Below, one piece after another: positions 17,922 through 26,528 of a DNA stretch of 64,000 nucleotides. The stretch spans positions 1-64,000 of the forward strand of contig JBGTEJ010000060.1 in NCBI GenBank assembly GCA_041747855.1, read 5' to 3'. The notes below the pieces were generated by a model. It was not told where the DNA came from. It saw only the letters and a list, made by a program, of their open reading frames with translations, and did not search any database. The stretch comes from ZC4RG35 sp041747855. GTDB lineage: Bacteria > Actinomycetota > Acidimicrobiia > Spongiisociales > ZC4RG35. The position numbers and the translations under genes are program-made. Position 1 is the first letter of the stretch. Every line of letters starts with the position of its first letter.

Positions 17922-18766
17922 TCGCCGCACTCCTCCTGGCTGGAGCCTGCTCGGCTGGGACGACTGCGACGAGCGTCCCAGAGTCGACGACCAGCACCAG
18001 CAGCACGACAACTACGACCGTCTCCAACACCACAAGCACCTCCGGCGCCACAACCACTTCATCGAGTCCGGTTGGGATCGACGCAGAGGTCCTGGTGCCT
18101 GACGGTCCAGGGTCCTTCCCGGCGGTGGTGCTCGCCCATGGTGGGAGCTGGCTGTTCGGGTCCCCTTCGGACATCAGACCGCTTGCCACCTACCTCACTG
18201 AAGCCGGGTTTCTCACCGTCAACGCCAGATACAAGCTGTCCAATCAATCCCCCGGGTTCCCGCAGGCTGTCGACGATCTCGCCTGCGCCGTCCGGTATGC
18301 GGCCAGCCACCCTGAGTCAGACGGGACCGTGACCATCATCGGATTCTCGGCGGGCGGCCACATCTCCGCCCTGGTCGCCCTCACTGGGGACCGCTACGGC
18401 CAGGATTGCCCCTACCCGGGCACGGGTCTCCCCGACCGGTTTGTGGGTCTGGCCGGTGTGTATGACGTGAGACCCCTCGAATCCCTCCTGGCGGTCTTCT
18501 TCGGACAGAGACTCGAGGACGACCCGGACCTGTGGGGTTCCGGGAACCCTCAGGAATTGGTCGGGGCCAACCCCCTGATCTCGGCATACCTCCTCCACGG
18601 GGAAGCCGACCAGCTGATCAACGTCATCTTCGCGAGCAGGTTCTACGAAGGTCTCCCAGCCGGCAACGGGTCTGGGCTCGAGGTGATCCCTGGGGCCGAT
18701 CACACCGCCATGGCCAATCCGAACATCGTGGGCCCATTCATCGTGCAATGGCTGAAGGGAAACTGA
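17882..18766 (+). CDS. Lipoprotein alpha/beta hydrolase (carboxylesterase-like) with Ser/Thr linker
   Basis: A 294-residue exported protein. The signal peptide ends in lipobox LLLAGAC (Cys about residue 23), followed by a low-complexity Thr/Ser linker of about 40 residues. The BD-FAE-type esterase domain has oxyanion motif LAHGGSW, nucleophile elbow GFSAGG and the late catalytic His in GADHTAMAN. It probably hydrolyses an ester outside the membrane; the substrate is unknown. It overlaps pgl by 40 bp in another frame. Confidence 0.82.
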   Translation: MVSGRRRRRTGLLIAALLLAGACSAGTTATSVPESTTSTSSTTTTTVSNTTSTSGATTTSSSPVGIDAEVLVPDGPGSFPAVVLAHGGSWLFGSPSDIRPLATYLTEAGFLTVNARYKLSNQSPGFPQAVDDLACAVRYAASHPESDGTVTIIGFSAGGHISALVALTGDRYGQDCPYPGTGLPDRFVGLAGVYDVRPLESLLAVFFGQRLEDDPDLWGSGNPQELVGANPLISAYLLHGEADQLINVIFASRFYEGLPAGNGSGLEVIPGADHTAMANPNIVGPFIVQWLKGN

Positions 18767-18777
18767 TTGGCCCAGAG

Positions 18778-19626
18778 CTAGAGACCCTTGGGATGCCAGA
18801 CGGTCTTGGTCTCGGTGAAGGCGGCGATGCGGTAGGGACTCTGTGCGGGACCGTCGTGTGAGGGCAACACCACCCGTTTCACATTGTGGACAGCACCCTC
18901 CTGCACCCTCAGGGCCTGATCGTCGGTGGCCCCACCGGCGTCGACCGCGTTGACATCCATGTGGTCGGCGAGCACCCCGATCAGCTCGTCCTTCAGCCCC
19001 GTGAGGATATTGACCACCCCGCCCGGCACATCGGAACTGTTGAGCACTTCGGCGAAGGTCACCGCAGGCATCGGGTGCTTCTGGGAGGCGAGCACCACCG
19101 TGGCGTTACCGGTGACAATCACCGGCGCCAGTCTGGAGACCAGACCAAGGAGAGCCGGCTCCTCGGGCGCGATCACACCGACCACGCCGGTCGGTTCAGG
19201 GGAGGAGATGTTGAAGAATGGCCCCGCCACCGGATTCAGGTTCCCGTAGATCTGGGCGAACTTGTCCGCCCAACCGGCGTACCAGACCAACCTATCGATT
19301 GAAGCCCTGACCTCTTTGCCGGCTGCGGCCCTGGTGAGACCGGTGTCCATCAACTGCTCTTCGAAGGTGGTGGCCCGGTCTTCGAGGGTCTCGGCGACCC
19401 GGTAGAGCACCTGGCCACGGTTGTATCCGGTGGCACCAGCCCAACTCTCTACGGCGCCGCGTGCCGTCCGGACCGCGTCACGCAGGTCCTTGCGGCTGGC
19501 CTGTGACATCCGGGCGAGGACCTGGCCACCGGTTCCGTATGCAGGAAAAGACCGGCCCGACTCCGAGCGGGGGAATTTGCCACCGATATACAGCTTGTAA
19601 GTCTTCTTGACCTCGAGCCGGCTCAC
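18778..19626 (-). CDS. Short aldehyde-dehydrogenase-like protein lacking the catalytic domain
   Basis: The 282 residues match the N-terminal (NAD-binding) half of the ALDH superfamily: YKLYIGGKFPRSESG, TARGAVESWAGATGYNRGQ, VSRLAPVIVTGNATVVLASQKHP and VPGGVVNILTG. The chain ends before the catalytic Glu and Cys region, and the usual PWNFP is replaced by APEEPA. It cannot act as an ordinary ALDH, so a partner or assembly role for the adjacent full-length enzyme is inferred. The GTG at 19626 forms a GTGA overlap with the upstream gene and has GGAG 6 nt upstream; TTG 19638 is the alternative. Confidence 0.82.
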   Translation of the reverse strand: MSRLEVKKTYKLYIGGKFPRSESGRSFPAYGTGGQVLARMSQASRKDLRDAVRTARGAVESWAGATGYNRGQVLYRVAETLEDRATTFEEQLMDTGLTRAAAGKEVRASIDRLVWYAGWADKFAQIYGNLNPVAGPFFNISSPEPTGVVGVIAPEEPALLGLVSRLAPVIVTGNATVVLASQKHPMPAVTFAEVLNSSDVPGGVVNILTGLKDELIGVLADHMDVNAVDAGGATDDQALRVQEGAVHNVKRVVLPSHDGPAQSPYRIAAFTETKTVWHPKGL

Positions 19627-21101
19627 CCTTCGCTCCAATCCATGTAGGCGAGGAGCCCATGTCGGCCACCCTCCCGCCCAAAACCGGACTCCTTGTAGCC
19701 ACCAAACGGTGAGGTCGGGTCGAACTTGTTGTAGGTGTTGGCCCAGACCACCCCGGCTTTCAACCGGTCAGCCATCCACAGTATCCGTGAGCCTTTCGAT
19801 GTCCATACTCCCGCCGACAGACCGTATGGGGTGTTGTTCGCCTTCTCCACCGCCTCTTCGGGAGTACGGAAGGTGAGGATTGAGAGGACGGGGCCGAAGA
19901 TCTCCTCCTGGGCTATCCGATGCGACTGGGAGACCCCGGTGAAGAGAGTGGGTCGGAAATAGAAGCCACGGGCGGGCAGGACGCAATCGGACTGGAACAT
20001 CTCGGCACCCTCGGCCACTCCGGAATCGACCAGCTCGGTGATCTTGTCCAGCTGGGCCTGGCTGTTGATCGCCCCGACATCGGTGTTCTTGTCCATCGGG
20101 TCTCCCACCCTGAGCGTCGAAAGACGACGCTTCAGCTTGTCCACGAAGCGGTCGTGGATGCTCTCCTCGACCAGGAGTCGTGAACCGGCGCAGCAAACAT
20201 GGCCCTGGTTGAAGAAGATCCCGTTGATCACCCCTTCGATGGCCTGGTCCATCGGAGCGTCCTCGAAGATGACATGGGCGGCCTTGCCTCCGAGTTCCAA
20301 AGTGAGCTTCTTGCCACTGCCGGCCAGCTCCCGCTGGATCAGCTTGCCCACCGCAGTGGACCCGGTGAAGGCGACCTTGTCGACATCGGGGTGGGCCACC
20401 ACCGCGGCACCGGTCGCTCCGGCTCCGGTGACGACGTTGAACACCCCCGGGGGCAGCCCTGCTTCCGTGGCGATCTGGGCGAAGGCCAGGGCGGTGAGTG
20501 GCGTGGTCTCGGCTGGTTTGAGCACCACTGTGTTGCCAGCGGCGAGGGCCGGTGCCACCTTCCATGCCAGCATCATCATCGGGAAGTTCCATGGGATCAC
20601 CTGACCGGCCACCCCCAGCGGCTTGGGCTTGATACCGGGGAAGGCGTACTCGAGCTTGTCGGCCCATCCCGCGTAATAGAAGAAGTGAGCGGCGGCCAGG
20701 GGAAGGTCCACGTCACGCGCCTCACGGATCGGCTTGCCACCGTCGAGGGTTTCGAGGACCGCCAGCTCACGGGACCTCTCCTGGATCATCCGGGCCAGCC
20801 TGAAGATGTGTTTGGCCCTTTCGGTGCCGCTCATCGGCCCCCAACTCTCCTCGTAAGCGACCCGGGCGGCGGTGACAGCATCGGCCACGTCGGCGGTGCC
20901 GGCCTCGGCGACCATCGAAAGCTGCTCCTCGGTGGCAGGGTTCACCGTCGGGAAGTACTTGCCCGACTTGGGCTTCTTGAACTCCCCACCGATGAACAGC
21001 CCTTGCTTGTCGTCGATTTCGACGAGGTCGGTGGACTCGACCGATCGGGCGTACTCCCAGAGCAGCGGTTTGTGGGTGGTGGTGGGGAGATTGCGGGCCA
21101 T
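19623..21101 (-). CDS. NAD(P)-dependent aldehyde dehydrogenase
   Basis: A full-length 492-residue ALDH. Signatures are GQVIPWNFPMMMLAWK (substrate/NAD site), KPAETTPLTAL, GSTAVGKLIQ, catalytic Glu in LTLELGGKAAH, catalytic Cys in FFNQGHVCCAGSRL, and EEIFGPVLSI. It sits one base after deoC and just before the short ALDH. DeoC releases acetaldehyde from deoxyribose-5-phosphate, so oxidation of acetaldehyde to acetate is the likely job. The start ATG has AAGGA 5-6 nt upstream. Confidence 0.92.
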   Translation of the reverse strand: MARNLPTTTHKPLLWEYARSVESTDLVEIDDKQGLFIGGEFKKPKSGKYFPTVNPATEEQLSMVAEAGTADVADAVTAARVAYEESWGPMSGTERAKHIFRLARMIQERSRELAVLETLDGGKPIREARDVDLPLAAAHFFYYAGWADKLEYAFPGIKPKPLGVAGQVIPWNFPMMMLAWKVAPALAAGNTVVLKPAETTPLTALAFAQIATEAGLPPGVFNVVTGAGATGAAVVAHPDVDKVAFTGSTAVGKLIQRELAGSGKKLTLELGGKAAHVIFEDAPMDQAIEGVINGIFFNQGHVCCAGSRLLVEESIHDRFVDKLKRRLSTLRVGDPMDKNTDVGAINSQAQLDKITELVDSGVAEGAEMFQSDCVLPARGFYFRPTLFTGVSQSHRIAQEEIFGPVLSILTFRTPEEAVEKANNTPYGLSAGVWTSKGSRILWMADRLKAGVVWANTYNKFDPTSPFGGYKESGFGREGGRHGLLAYMDWSEG

Positions 21102-21102
21102 T

Positions 21103-22062
21103 TCAGTCCTTGGTGAAGTAGTCGGGTGAGGAGTAGCGGCCGGTCTCCAGCCAGCGGATCTGCATCAGAACATCGTTGAGCAGGGAGGACGCACCGAAGC
21201 GGAAGAGGTCAGGGGTCATCCATGGCCCGCCGAGGGTCTCATTGAGGACCACCAGATACTTGATGGCGTCCTTCGAGGTGCGAATACCTCCCGCCGGTTT
21301 CATCCCCACCATCACACCGGTCGCGTCGTGGAAGTCGCGGATCGCCTCCAACATGATCAGGGTCACAGGGAGGGTGGCCGCCGGCGTGACCTTGCCCGTG
21401 GAGGTCTTGATGAAATCGGCACCTGCGGCCATGGCCAGCATCGATGCTCTCCGCACATTGTCCAGCGACTCCAACTCCCCGGTCTCGAGGATCACCTTGA
21501 GATGGGCCGGCGCGGCGGCTTCCTTGACCCGGCGGATCTCATCGAAGACCTTGAAGTACTCACCTGAGAGGAAAGCACCACGGTCGATAACCATGTCGAC
21601 TTCGTCGGCCCCGTCGGCAACCACCTTCCTGGTCTCCTCGACCTTGAGCCGGATATCGGAGAGCCCCGAAGGGAAGTAGGTGGCGACACTGGCGACCAGG
21701 ACTCCGGAACCTTCGGTGCCACCGACCGCGTACTTGACCATGTTGGGGTAGACACACACCGCGGCCACGGACGGGATCGAGGGGTCGGTCGGGTCGGGGC
21801 GAATCGCCTTCGCCGTGAGCTGGGCCACCTTCCCGGCGGTGTCCTTGCCTTCGAGGGTGGTCAGGTCGCACATCCGGACAACAAGGTCGAGGGCAGCCCG
21901 CTTCGACTCTCGCTTGATAGAACGGGTCCCGAGAGCGGCGACCCTCTCTGCGGCCCCCACCTCATCCACCGAGGGAACACCGCGGAGGAAACCCCTCAGC
22001 GTGGCAGTGGTCACCCGATCGGGGAGGATCGAGCTGTGGGCCCCGGGAATGGCGATAGTCAC
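21103..22062 (-). CDS. deoC: Deoxyribose-phosphate aldolase
   Basis: The 319-residue protein cleaves 2-deoxyribose-5-phosphate to glyceraldehyde-3-phosphate and acetaldehyde. Class I aldolase residues are visible: CDLTTLEG near residue 65, EVDMVIDRGAFLSGEY, the Schiff-base lysine in ADFIKTSTGK, and GMKPAGGIRT. It is the longer form with an N-terminal helical extension, as in some actinobacteria. The start is GTG at 22062. It forms a compact three-gene operon with two ALDH genes, consistent with deoxynucleoside catabolism. Confidence 0.93.
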   Translation of the reverse strand: MTIAIPGAHSSILPDRVTTATLRGFLRGVPSVDEVGAAERVAALGTRSIKRESKRAALDLVVRMCDLTTLEGKDTAGKVAQLTAKAIRPDPTDPSIPSVAAVCVYPNMVKYAVGGTEGSGVLVASVATYFPSGLSDIRLKVEETRKVVADGADEVDMVIDRGAFLSGEYFKVFDEIRRVKEAAAPAHLKVILETGELESLDNVRRASMLAMAAGADFIKTSTGKVTPAATLPVTLIMLEAIRDFHDATGVMVGMKPAGGIRTSKDAIKYLVVLNETLGGPWMTPDLFRFGASSLLNDVLMQIRWLETGRYSSPDYFTKD

Positions 22063-22105
22063 CGGCAGATCGTACCCGAGTGGACTCTGCCCGGTCCGGG
22101 TGGTG

Positions 22106-23173
22106 TCAAGCGCCGGAGGTGCTGACCAAACGCTGTCGGGTGTTGTGGTCGACCTTCATGTTCATGACGAAGGTTGCCAACTCACCGGTCTCGTCGTTCG
22201 GCATGGCGACGTCGAACGCCATCTCCACTACTCCTGTGATCTCAGACCTTCGGGTCAGGCCGGCCTCCTGGTCGAACCAAGTGGTCATGTTCGTGACGGA
22301 CGGATCGATCTGGAAAGCGAACCTGATCTGGTCGGCCATAGCCTCGAACTCTGCGAGATCCTCGGCTGATGGATTCCCCAGCTGTAAGAAGGATTCCATG
22401 AGACCGATGATCATCTCGGCCAGGTCGAACTCGATCAGCGGGCTGCTGGTCACGGTTCTGATGAGGAAGACGTCGGCGCCATCAAGCGTGTCGGTTCCGG
22501 TCACGGAGCTGCTCACCTCGGTGACAAGTGACTCTCCATCCATCCCGGGAGTCTCGACGGTCTCGGTCCAGGAATCACCCACGGAGACCGGCAAGTCGCC
22601 GAAAGGAGGGCCGAAGAAGTTCGTGAAGTTCATTCCGCTCTGGGTGAAGTCACCGAAGTCACCAAAGCCGAACAGATCGTCCAGACCCCCCGAAGAGTTC
22701 TCGGGAATGACCCGTCCGTTGGAGTCGACCACGATGATCGCATCAACCGGTTCGAGTTGTGCCAGGTCGGGTACTTCATCGGGATCGACAGGTTCCCCGT
22801 CGACCGTCCCAGTGAAAGTAACGTCTGAGAAGTCGCCGGTTATGTTGATCTCGAATGTGTCTGCTGTCGGCCCCTCCGACACGAGATAGGTGAGTAGCGC
22901 GGTACCTACGACGCGGAGCGACATCTCCTCAGGCATGTCATCGTCGCCCATCACGTCACTGTCGCCGGTGGCGGTCATCTCGATCGATTGGTCGAGTTCC
23001 ACTTCGAAGGTGTACGACTGACCAGCGGCAAGGCTGTAGCTGAGTAGGACCGCTTCGGGAACAGTTTGACCGGGTGCGGTGTTGGAAGGCTGGGTTTCGG
23101 TCGTCGCTGGGCCGGCACAAGCCACCAATGAGAGGGCGAGCACGGTCACAAGGGTGAGGAAACGTCGGGTCAT
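22106..23173 (-). CDS. Hypothetical lipoprotein
   Basis: The 355-residue protein has a signal peptide and lipobox (LALSLVAC, Cys about 19) and a Thr/Pro-rich linker. A beta-rich body follows, with repeats of acidic and Gly/Asp/Phe segments (LDDLFGFGDFGDF near residue 165) and VSVGDSWTETVETPG. The pattern of 'property sets, VGDSW, target to zero' resembles DUF6263-type surface lipoproteins. No catalytic motif is recognised. It diverges from the EamA transporter gene. Confidence 0.7.
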   Translation of the reverse strand: MTRRFLTLVTVLALSLVACAGPATTETQPSNTAPGQTVPEAVLLSYSLAAGQSYTFEVELDQSIEMTATGDSDVMGDDDMPEEMSLRVVGTALLTYLVSEGPTADTFEINITGDFSDVTFTGTVDGEPVDPDEVPDLAQLEPVDAIIVVDSNGRVIPENSSGGLDDLFGFGDFGDFTQSGMNFTNFFGPPFGDLPVSVGDSWTETVETPGMDGESLVTEVSSSVTGTDTLDGADVFLIRTVTSSPLIEFDLAEMIIGLMESFLQLGNPSAEDLAEFEAMADQIRFAFQIDPSVTNMTTWFDQEAGLTRRSEITGVVEMAFDVAMPNDETGELATFVMNMKVDHNTRQRLVSTSGA

Positions 23174-23223
23174 GATCTTCAGGTTATCGGCATCGCGAGG
23201 TTGTGTTTTGAGGAAGAGTTAGC

Positions 23224-24144
23224 GTGCCGCCATCCATGAACCCCTGGACTCCGCTCGCCGCTGCCACCTTCGGCTGGGCCTGCGCCGTGGTCCTGGCGCG
23301 TGCCATTCTGCTCAGGGGTGTGGACAGCGTCACCCTGGTGCCCCTGAGAATGACCATCGCCCTGGTATCGCTCCTTGTGATAACGGTGGTCTGGGGAAGA
23401 TTCAGACCCCGCTCCAAAAGGGCCTGGGCGCGCGGTGCCGTCCTGGGAGTGGTGGCCATGGCGATCCCCAACATGGTCATGACCCACGCCCTCACCTTTC
23501 TACCGGTGAGCCTCGGCGGTCTTCTGATCGCTCTCATTCCTCTCACCACGGCCATAGCCGCACACTTCATCGTCGATGGCGAGAAATTCCATTCGGGTGC
23601 AATCCCCGGGATGCTCCTCGCATTCATCGGCTGCGCTGTCCTCGTGGGATTCGGGGCGCGGTCGCTCGAAGGCGTCACCAACTTGTGGCACGGGGTCGCC
23701 TTCAGCCTCACCGGAGTGGTGTTCGCCGGTTTGGGGGGAGCGCTCACCCGGAGGTTCGCGATGGACGTCCTGGCGGAGGAATTGGTGATCCCCCAGATGG
23801 CGATTGGCACGTCGGCATTGCTGCTCGTGGTCCCGGTCGCCTTCGGCTTCGACGTGAGCACCATCGACAGGGCCTCGGGTGGGATGATCCTGTTGATGGG
23901 TCTGGTGGGGACAACCCTTCCGTTCGCCGCGTTCATCGTGGCGGCGTCGGTCAACCCGGCCTGGCGGCTGGGGTTGACCAGTTACGCGGTCCCGGTCGTG
24001 GCCGTGGCCATGGCGATCGTCTTCCTCGGGGAGCGCCCCACGCTGACCATCGCGGCGGGGGCCGTCCTCATCGTCACCGGCGTCGTGATGGCCAATAAGG
24101 CGTCGAGTCGGCCGCGACTGCCCGGTACCCTCACCCCGTCATGA
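23224..24144 (+). CDS. EamA/DMT-family transporter
   Basis: The 306-residue membrane protein has about ten hydrophobic helices in two EamA halves; conserved features are LLIALIPLTTAIAAHFIVDGEK in the first half and YAVPVVAVAMAIVFLGERPT in the second. Drug/metabolite exporters of this family move small metabolites or amino acids; the substrate cannot be read from the sequence. The start is GTG at 23224, with ATG at 23236 as alternative. The stop overlaps the metG start as ATGA. Confidence 0.85.
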   Translation: MPPSMNPWTPLAAATFGWACAVVLARAILLRGVDSVTLVPLRMTIALVSLLVITVVWGRFRPRSKRAWARGAVLGVVAMAIPNMVMTHALTFLPVSLGGLLIALIPLTTAIAAHFIVDGEKFHSGAIPGMLLAFIGCAVLVGFGARSLEGVTNLWHGVAFSLTGVVFAGLGGALTRRFAMDVLAEELVIPQMAIGTSALLLVVPVAFGFDVSTIDRASGGMILLMGLVGTTLPFAAFIVAASVNPAWRLGLTSYAVPVVAVAMAIVFLGERPTLTIAAGAVLIVTGVVMANKASSRPRLPGTLTPS

Positions 24145-25778
24145 CACGTCGCATCCTCGTCGCCGTCGCCTGGCCCTACGCCCAGGGCTCCCTTCACCTC
24201 GGCCATATCGGTGGCGCCTACCTCCCTCCCGACATCTTCGCCCGATATCACCGCCTCGTCGGCAACGACGTCCTGATGGTCTCCGGGTCCGATGTCCATG
24301 GAACGCCGATCACGGTCAAGGCGGAGGAAGAAGGAGTCTCCCCCCAGGAGATCATCGATAGATACCACCCCGAATTTCTGAAGAACTGGGAGACGTTGGG
24401 GATCACCTTCGACCTGTTCACCACCACAGGCACCGAAACCCATGTCCGGGTGGCTCAGGAGTTTTTCACCCGTCTCCTCGAAAACGGCTACCTCTACCCG
24501 CACACCACCGAGCAGTTCTACGACAGGGAACGGGGGCAATTCCTCCCCGACCGGTACATCGAAGGCACCTGCCCGTTCTGCGGGTCGACTTCGGCCAGGG
24601 GCGACCAATGCGATTCTTGCGGGCGAACCCTCGATCCGGTCGATCTGATCGATCCGATCTCGAAGCTGTCCGGCACCCCCCCGATCCTCAAAGAGACGGA
24701 GCATTACTACTGGAAGCTGTCCGCCCTCAACTCCGAGCTCGAACAATGGTTGGCCAAGCGAGAAGGATGGCGGCCCCATGTCGTGAACTTCGCCCTGGGA
24801 ATGGTCCGTGAAGGTCTCCACGACCGCTCTTTCACCCGGGACCTGGACTGGGGCATTCCCATTCCCACCGACGCCATCGGCCCGGGGAAGTCGATCTATG
24901 TCTGGTGGGAGGCTGTGATGGGCTACTACTCGGCACCCCAGGAGTGGGCGGAGCTTCAGGGAACCCCTGACGCCTGGAAAGCGTGGTGGACCGACCCTGC
25001 CGCCGAGACCTACTACTTCGTCGGGAAGGACAATATCCCGTTCCACGCCGTGTATTGGCCGGCGCTCCTGATCGGTCACGGAGGATTGAATCTTCCCACC
25101 GATGTCCCGGCCAACCAGTACGTCACGTTCGGTGGGAGCAAGGCTTCGAAGTCCAAGGGGATCGGACGGTCCCTCGATTGGTATACCGACCGATTGGCGC
25201 CCGACGCCATTCGATATGCCCTTGCCGCGGTCTTTCCAGAACAGAACGACACCGAATTGAGCGACGACGAGATAATCCGGCGGGTCAACGAGGAATTGGT
25301 GGCGGCGTGGGGGAACCTGATCAATCGGGTGCTCACCATTTGTGCTCGTCAGTTCGAAGGCAAGGTGCCCCAGCCAGGTCCTCTCACCTCGGAAGATGAG
25401 GTGATCGTCGCACTCGGACAGAGCACGGTCGATCGGGTTGGTGAGCACATCGAGAAGGTCGAGCTACGGGCCGGACTCCGGACCGCGATAGAGGCCGCCT
25501 CAGAAGTCAACGCCTATCTCGCTTCCACCGAACCCTGGCGGGTGTTGAAGAGCGACATGGAGCGGGCCGGGACCATCCTCTGGACGGCAATCCAGGCGAC
25601 ATCCGGGATCCGGGTGGCCCTGTACCCCTATCTCCCGTTCAGTTCGCGAAACATCGGAAACATGCTCGGGATAAGCCCTGAAGTCCACTCATGGGAAGCA
25701 CCTGAGGTCCCCGGTGGCACCGTCCTTGGTGAGGTGGCACCCGTATTCGAAAAGCTGGAACCCGACGCCCTCTCCTAG
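24141..25778 (+). CDS. metG: Methionyl-tRNA synthetase
   Basis: The 545-residue class I synthetase has the HIGH-type motif in GSLHLGHIGGAYLPPDIFARY, a zinc knuckle CPFCG ... CDSCG near residues 143-160, the WGIPIP region, GKDNIPFHAVYWPALL, and the KMSKS-equivalent GGSKASKSKG near 335. It lacks a C-terminal dimerisation (tRNA-binding) appendix. It charges tRNA-Met, so it is essential. The ATGA overlap with the EamA gene implies coupling. Confidence 0.96.
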   Translation: MTRRILVAVAWPYAQGSLHLGHIGGAYLPPDIFARYHRLVGNDVLMVSGSDVHGTPITVKAEEEGVSPQEIIDRYHPEFLKNWETLGITFDLFTTTGTETHVRVAQEFFTRLLENGYLYPHTTEQFYDRERGQFLPDRYIEGTCPFCGSTSARGDQCDSCGRTLDPVDLIDPISKLSGTPPILKETEHYYWKLSALNSELEQWLAKREGWRPHVVNFALGMVREGLHDRSFTRDLDWGIPIPTDAIGPGKSIYVWWEAVMGYYSAPQEWAELQGTPDAWKAWWTDPAAETYYFVGKDNIPFHAVYWPALLIGHGGLNLPTDVPANQYVTFGGSKASKSKGIGRSLDWYTDRLAPDAIRYALAAVFPEQNDTELSDDEIIRRVNEELVAAWGNLINRVLTICARQFEGKVPQPGPLTSEDEVIVALGQSTVDRVGEHIEKVELRAGLRTAIEAASEVNAYLASTEPWRVLKSDMERAGTILWTAIQATSGIRVALYPYLPFSSRNIGNMLGISPEVHSWEAPEVPGGTVLGEVAPVFEKLEPDALS

Positions 25779-25837
25779 TCCCAGGGTCACAGTCGGCGAG
25801 CAGAAACTTTGTAGACCCGGGTAGCGTCTAACCAATC

Positions 25838-26068
25838 ATGCGACGCGTATTCAGGATCACTGCGGGCTCAGCCTTGGTGATGGCTGGGACCGTCATGTTG
25901 GTTACACCCGGTCCCGGCATCCTCACCATCGCCGCAGGTTTGCACATTCTCTCGAAGGACATTCCAGCTGCGGCCCGGCTCAAGGAGAACGTCGCCGAGC
26001 GAATCAAGAATGGCAAGGGCAGCCAGAAGGTCCCGGAGACCGAGAGTCCCGGGCCGATAGTTCCTTAG
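25838..26068 (+). CDS. Small PGPGW-type transmembrane protein
   Basis: A 76-residue protein with one or two hydrophobic stretches around the motif LVTPGPGILTIAAGLHILSKD, characteristic of the PGPGW family of small membrane proteins, whose function is unknown. The tail is basic and Pro/Ser-rich. It has its own start 59 bp after metG and converges on sodN, with 4 bp between the stops. Confidence 0.72.
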   Translation: MRRVFRITAGSALVMAGTVMLVTPGPGILTIAAGLHILSKDIPAAARLKENVAERIKNGKGSQKVPETESPGPIVP

Positions 26069-26072
26069 AGGA

Positions 26073-26480
26073 TCAACTCGGGGGGTATACCCCCATGCCC
26101 TTCGCCTTCTCGGTCTTCCAGAAGATGTCGGCGATCTCATTGATGAGATCGATCAGCTTCTGCCCGTCAGCGGGGTCGGTCGACTTCTTGGCGTCACCGG
26201 CCTGATGGATCGCTCTCCAGAAGAGGTCGTCCAATCCGGAGAACTCCTTCCGATGGTCGGCGGTGAAGAAGTCGGCCCAAAGGACCATGAGGTGATGTTT
26301 GACTTCCTCGGCCCTCTCCTCCTTGAGGATCAGGGCTCTGGCCTTGAAGACCTCGTCGTCTGACTCGTTGTACTTCTGGGCGATCTTCATCACCGAAACC
26401 GCATCGATCATGGCCTCGGCCGGGTCGTAGACCCCGCAGTAGAGGTCACAGTGTGCATGGGCGAGGGTCACCTGACGCAT
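26073..26480 (-). CDS. sodN: Nickel-type superoxide dismutase precursor
   Basis: The 135-residue protein matches SodN along its length (EEVKHHLMVLWADFF, WRAIHQAGDAKKS). The nickel hook HCDLYCGVYDP starts at residue 10; His1, Cys2 and Cys6 of the mature enzyme are present, but the usual Pro5 is Tyr. The enzyme dismutates superoxide in the cytoplasm and must lose a propeptide (here about 9 residues, MRQVTLAHA) to expose His1. Three in-frame ATGs exist; 26480 is chosen because AAAAGGAG lies 9 nt upstream. The probable maturation protease is encoded divergently. Confidence 0.92.
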   Translation of the reverse strand: MRQVTLAHAHCDLYCGVYDPAEAMIDAVSVMKIAQKYNESDDEVFKARALILKEERAEEVKHHLMVLWADFFTADHRKEFSGLDDLFWRAIHQAGDAKKSTDPADGQKLIDLINEIADIFWKTEKAKGMGVYPPS

Positions 26481-26513
26481 GGACATCATCTCCTTTTCTC
26501 TCTTAACCCTGAC

Positions 26514-26528
26514 CATACTCCGAGTATG
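26514..26528. promoter_or_regulatory. Inverted repeat between sodN and sodX-alkA (candidate operator)
   Basis: CATACTC-C-GAGTATG is a perfect 7-bp inverted repeat with one central base, placed between the divergent genes and ending on the ATG of the fusion gene. Its left arm also gives a -10-like CATACT 6 nt before that ATG. It does not resemble the known Nur operator. Confidence 0.5.

Noticed and set aside
23982..25448. 488-codon open frame antisense to metG and the EamA gene
   Set aside because: It is antisense to two well-supported genes and has no recognisable domain.
26081..26094. Palindrome GGGGGTATACCCCC at the end of sodN
   Set aside because: It is coding sequence (GVYPP) with no T-run after it, so a terminator or operator role is not supported.
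26481..26525. Nur (nickel regulator) box between sodN and sodX
   Set aside because: No TTGCA-N5-TGCAA-like site was found; only the CATACTC repeat is present.
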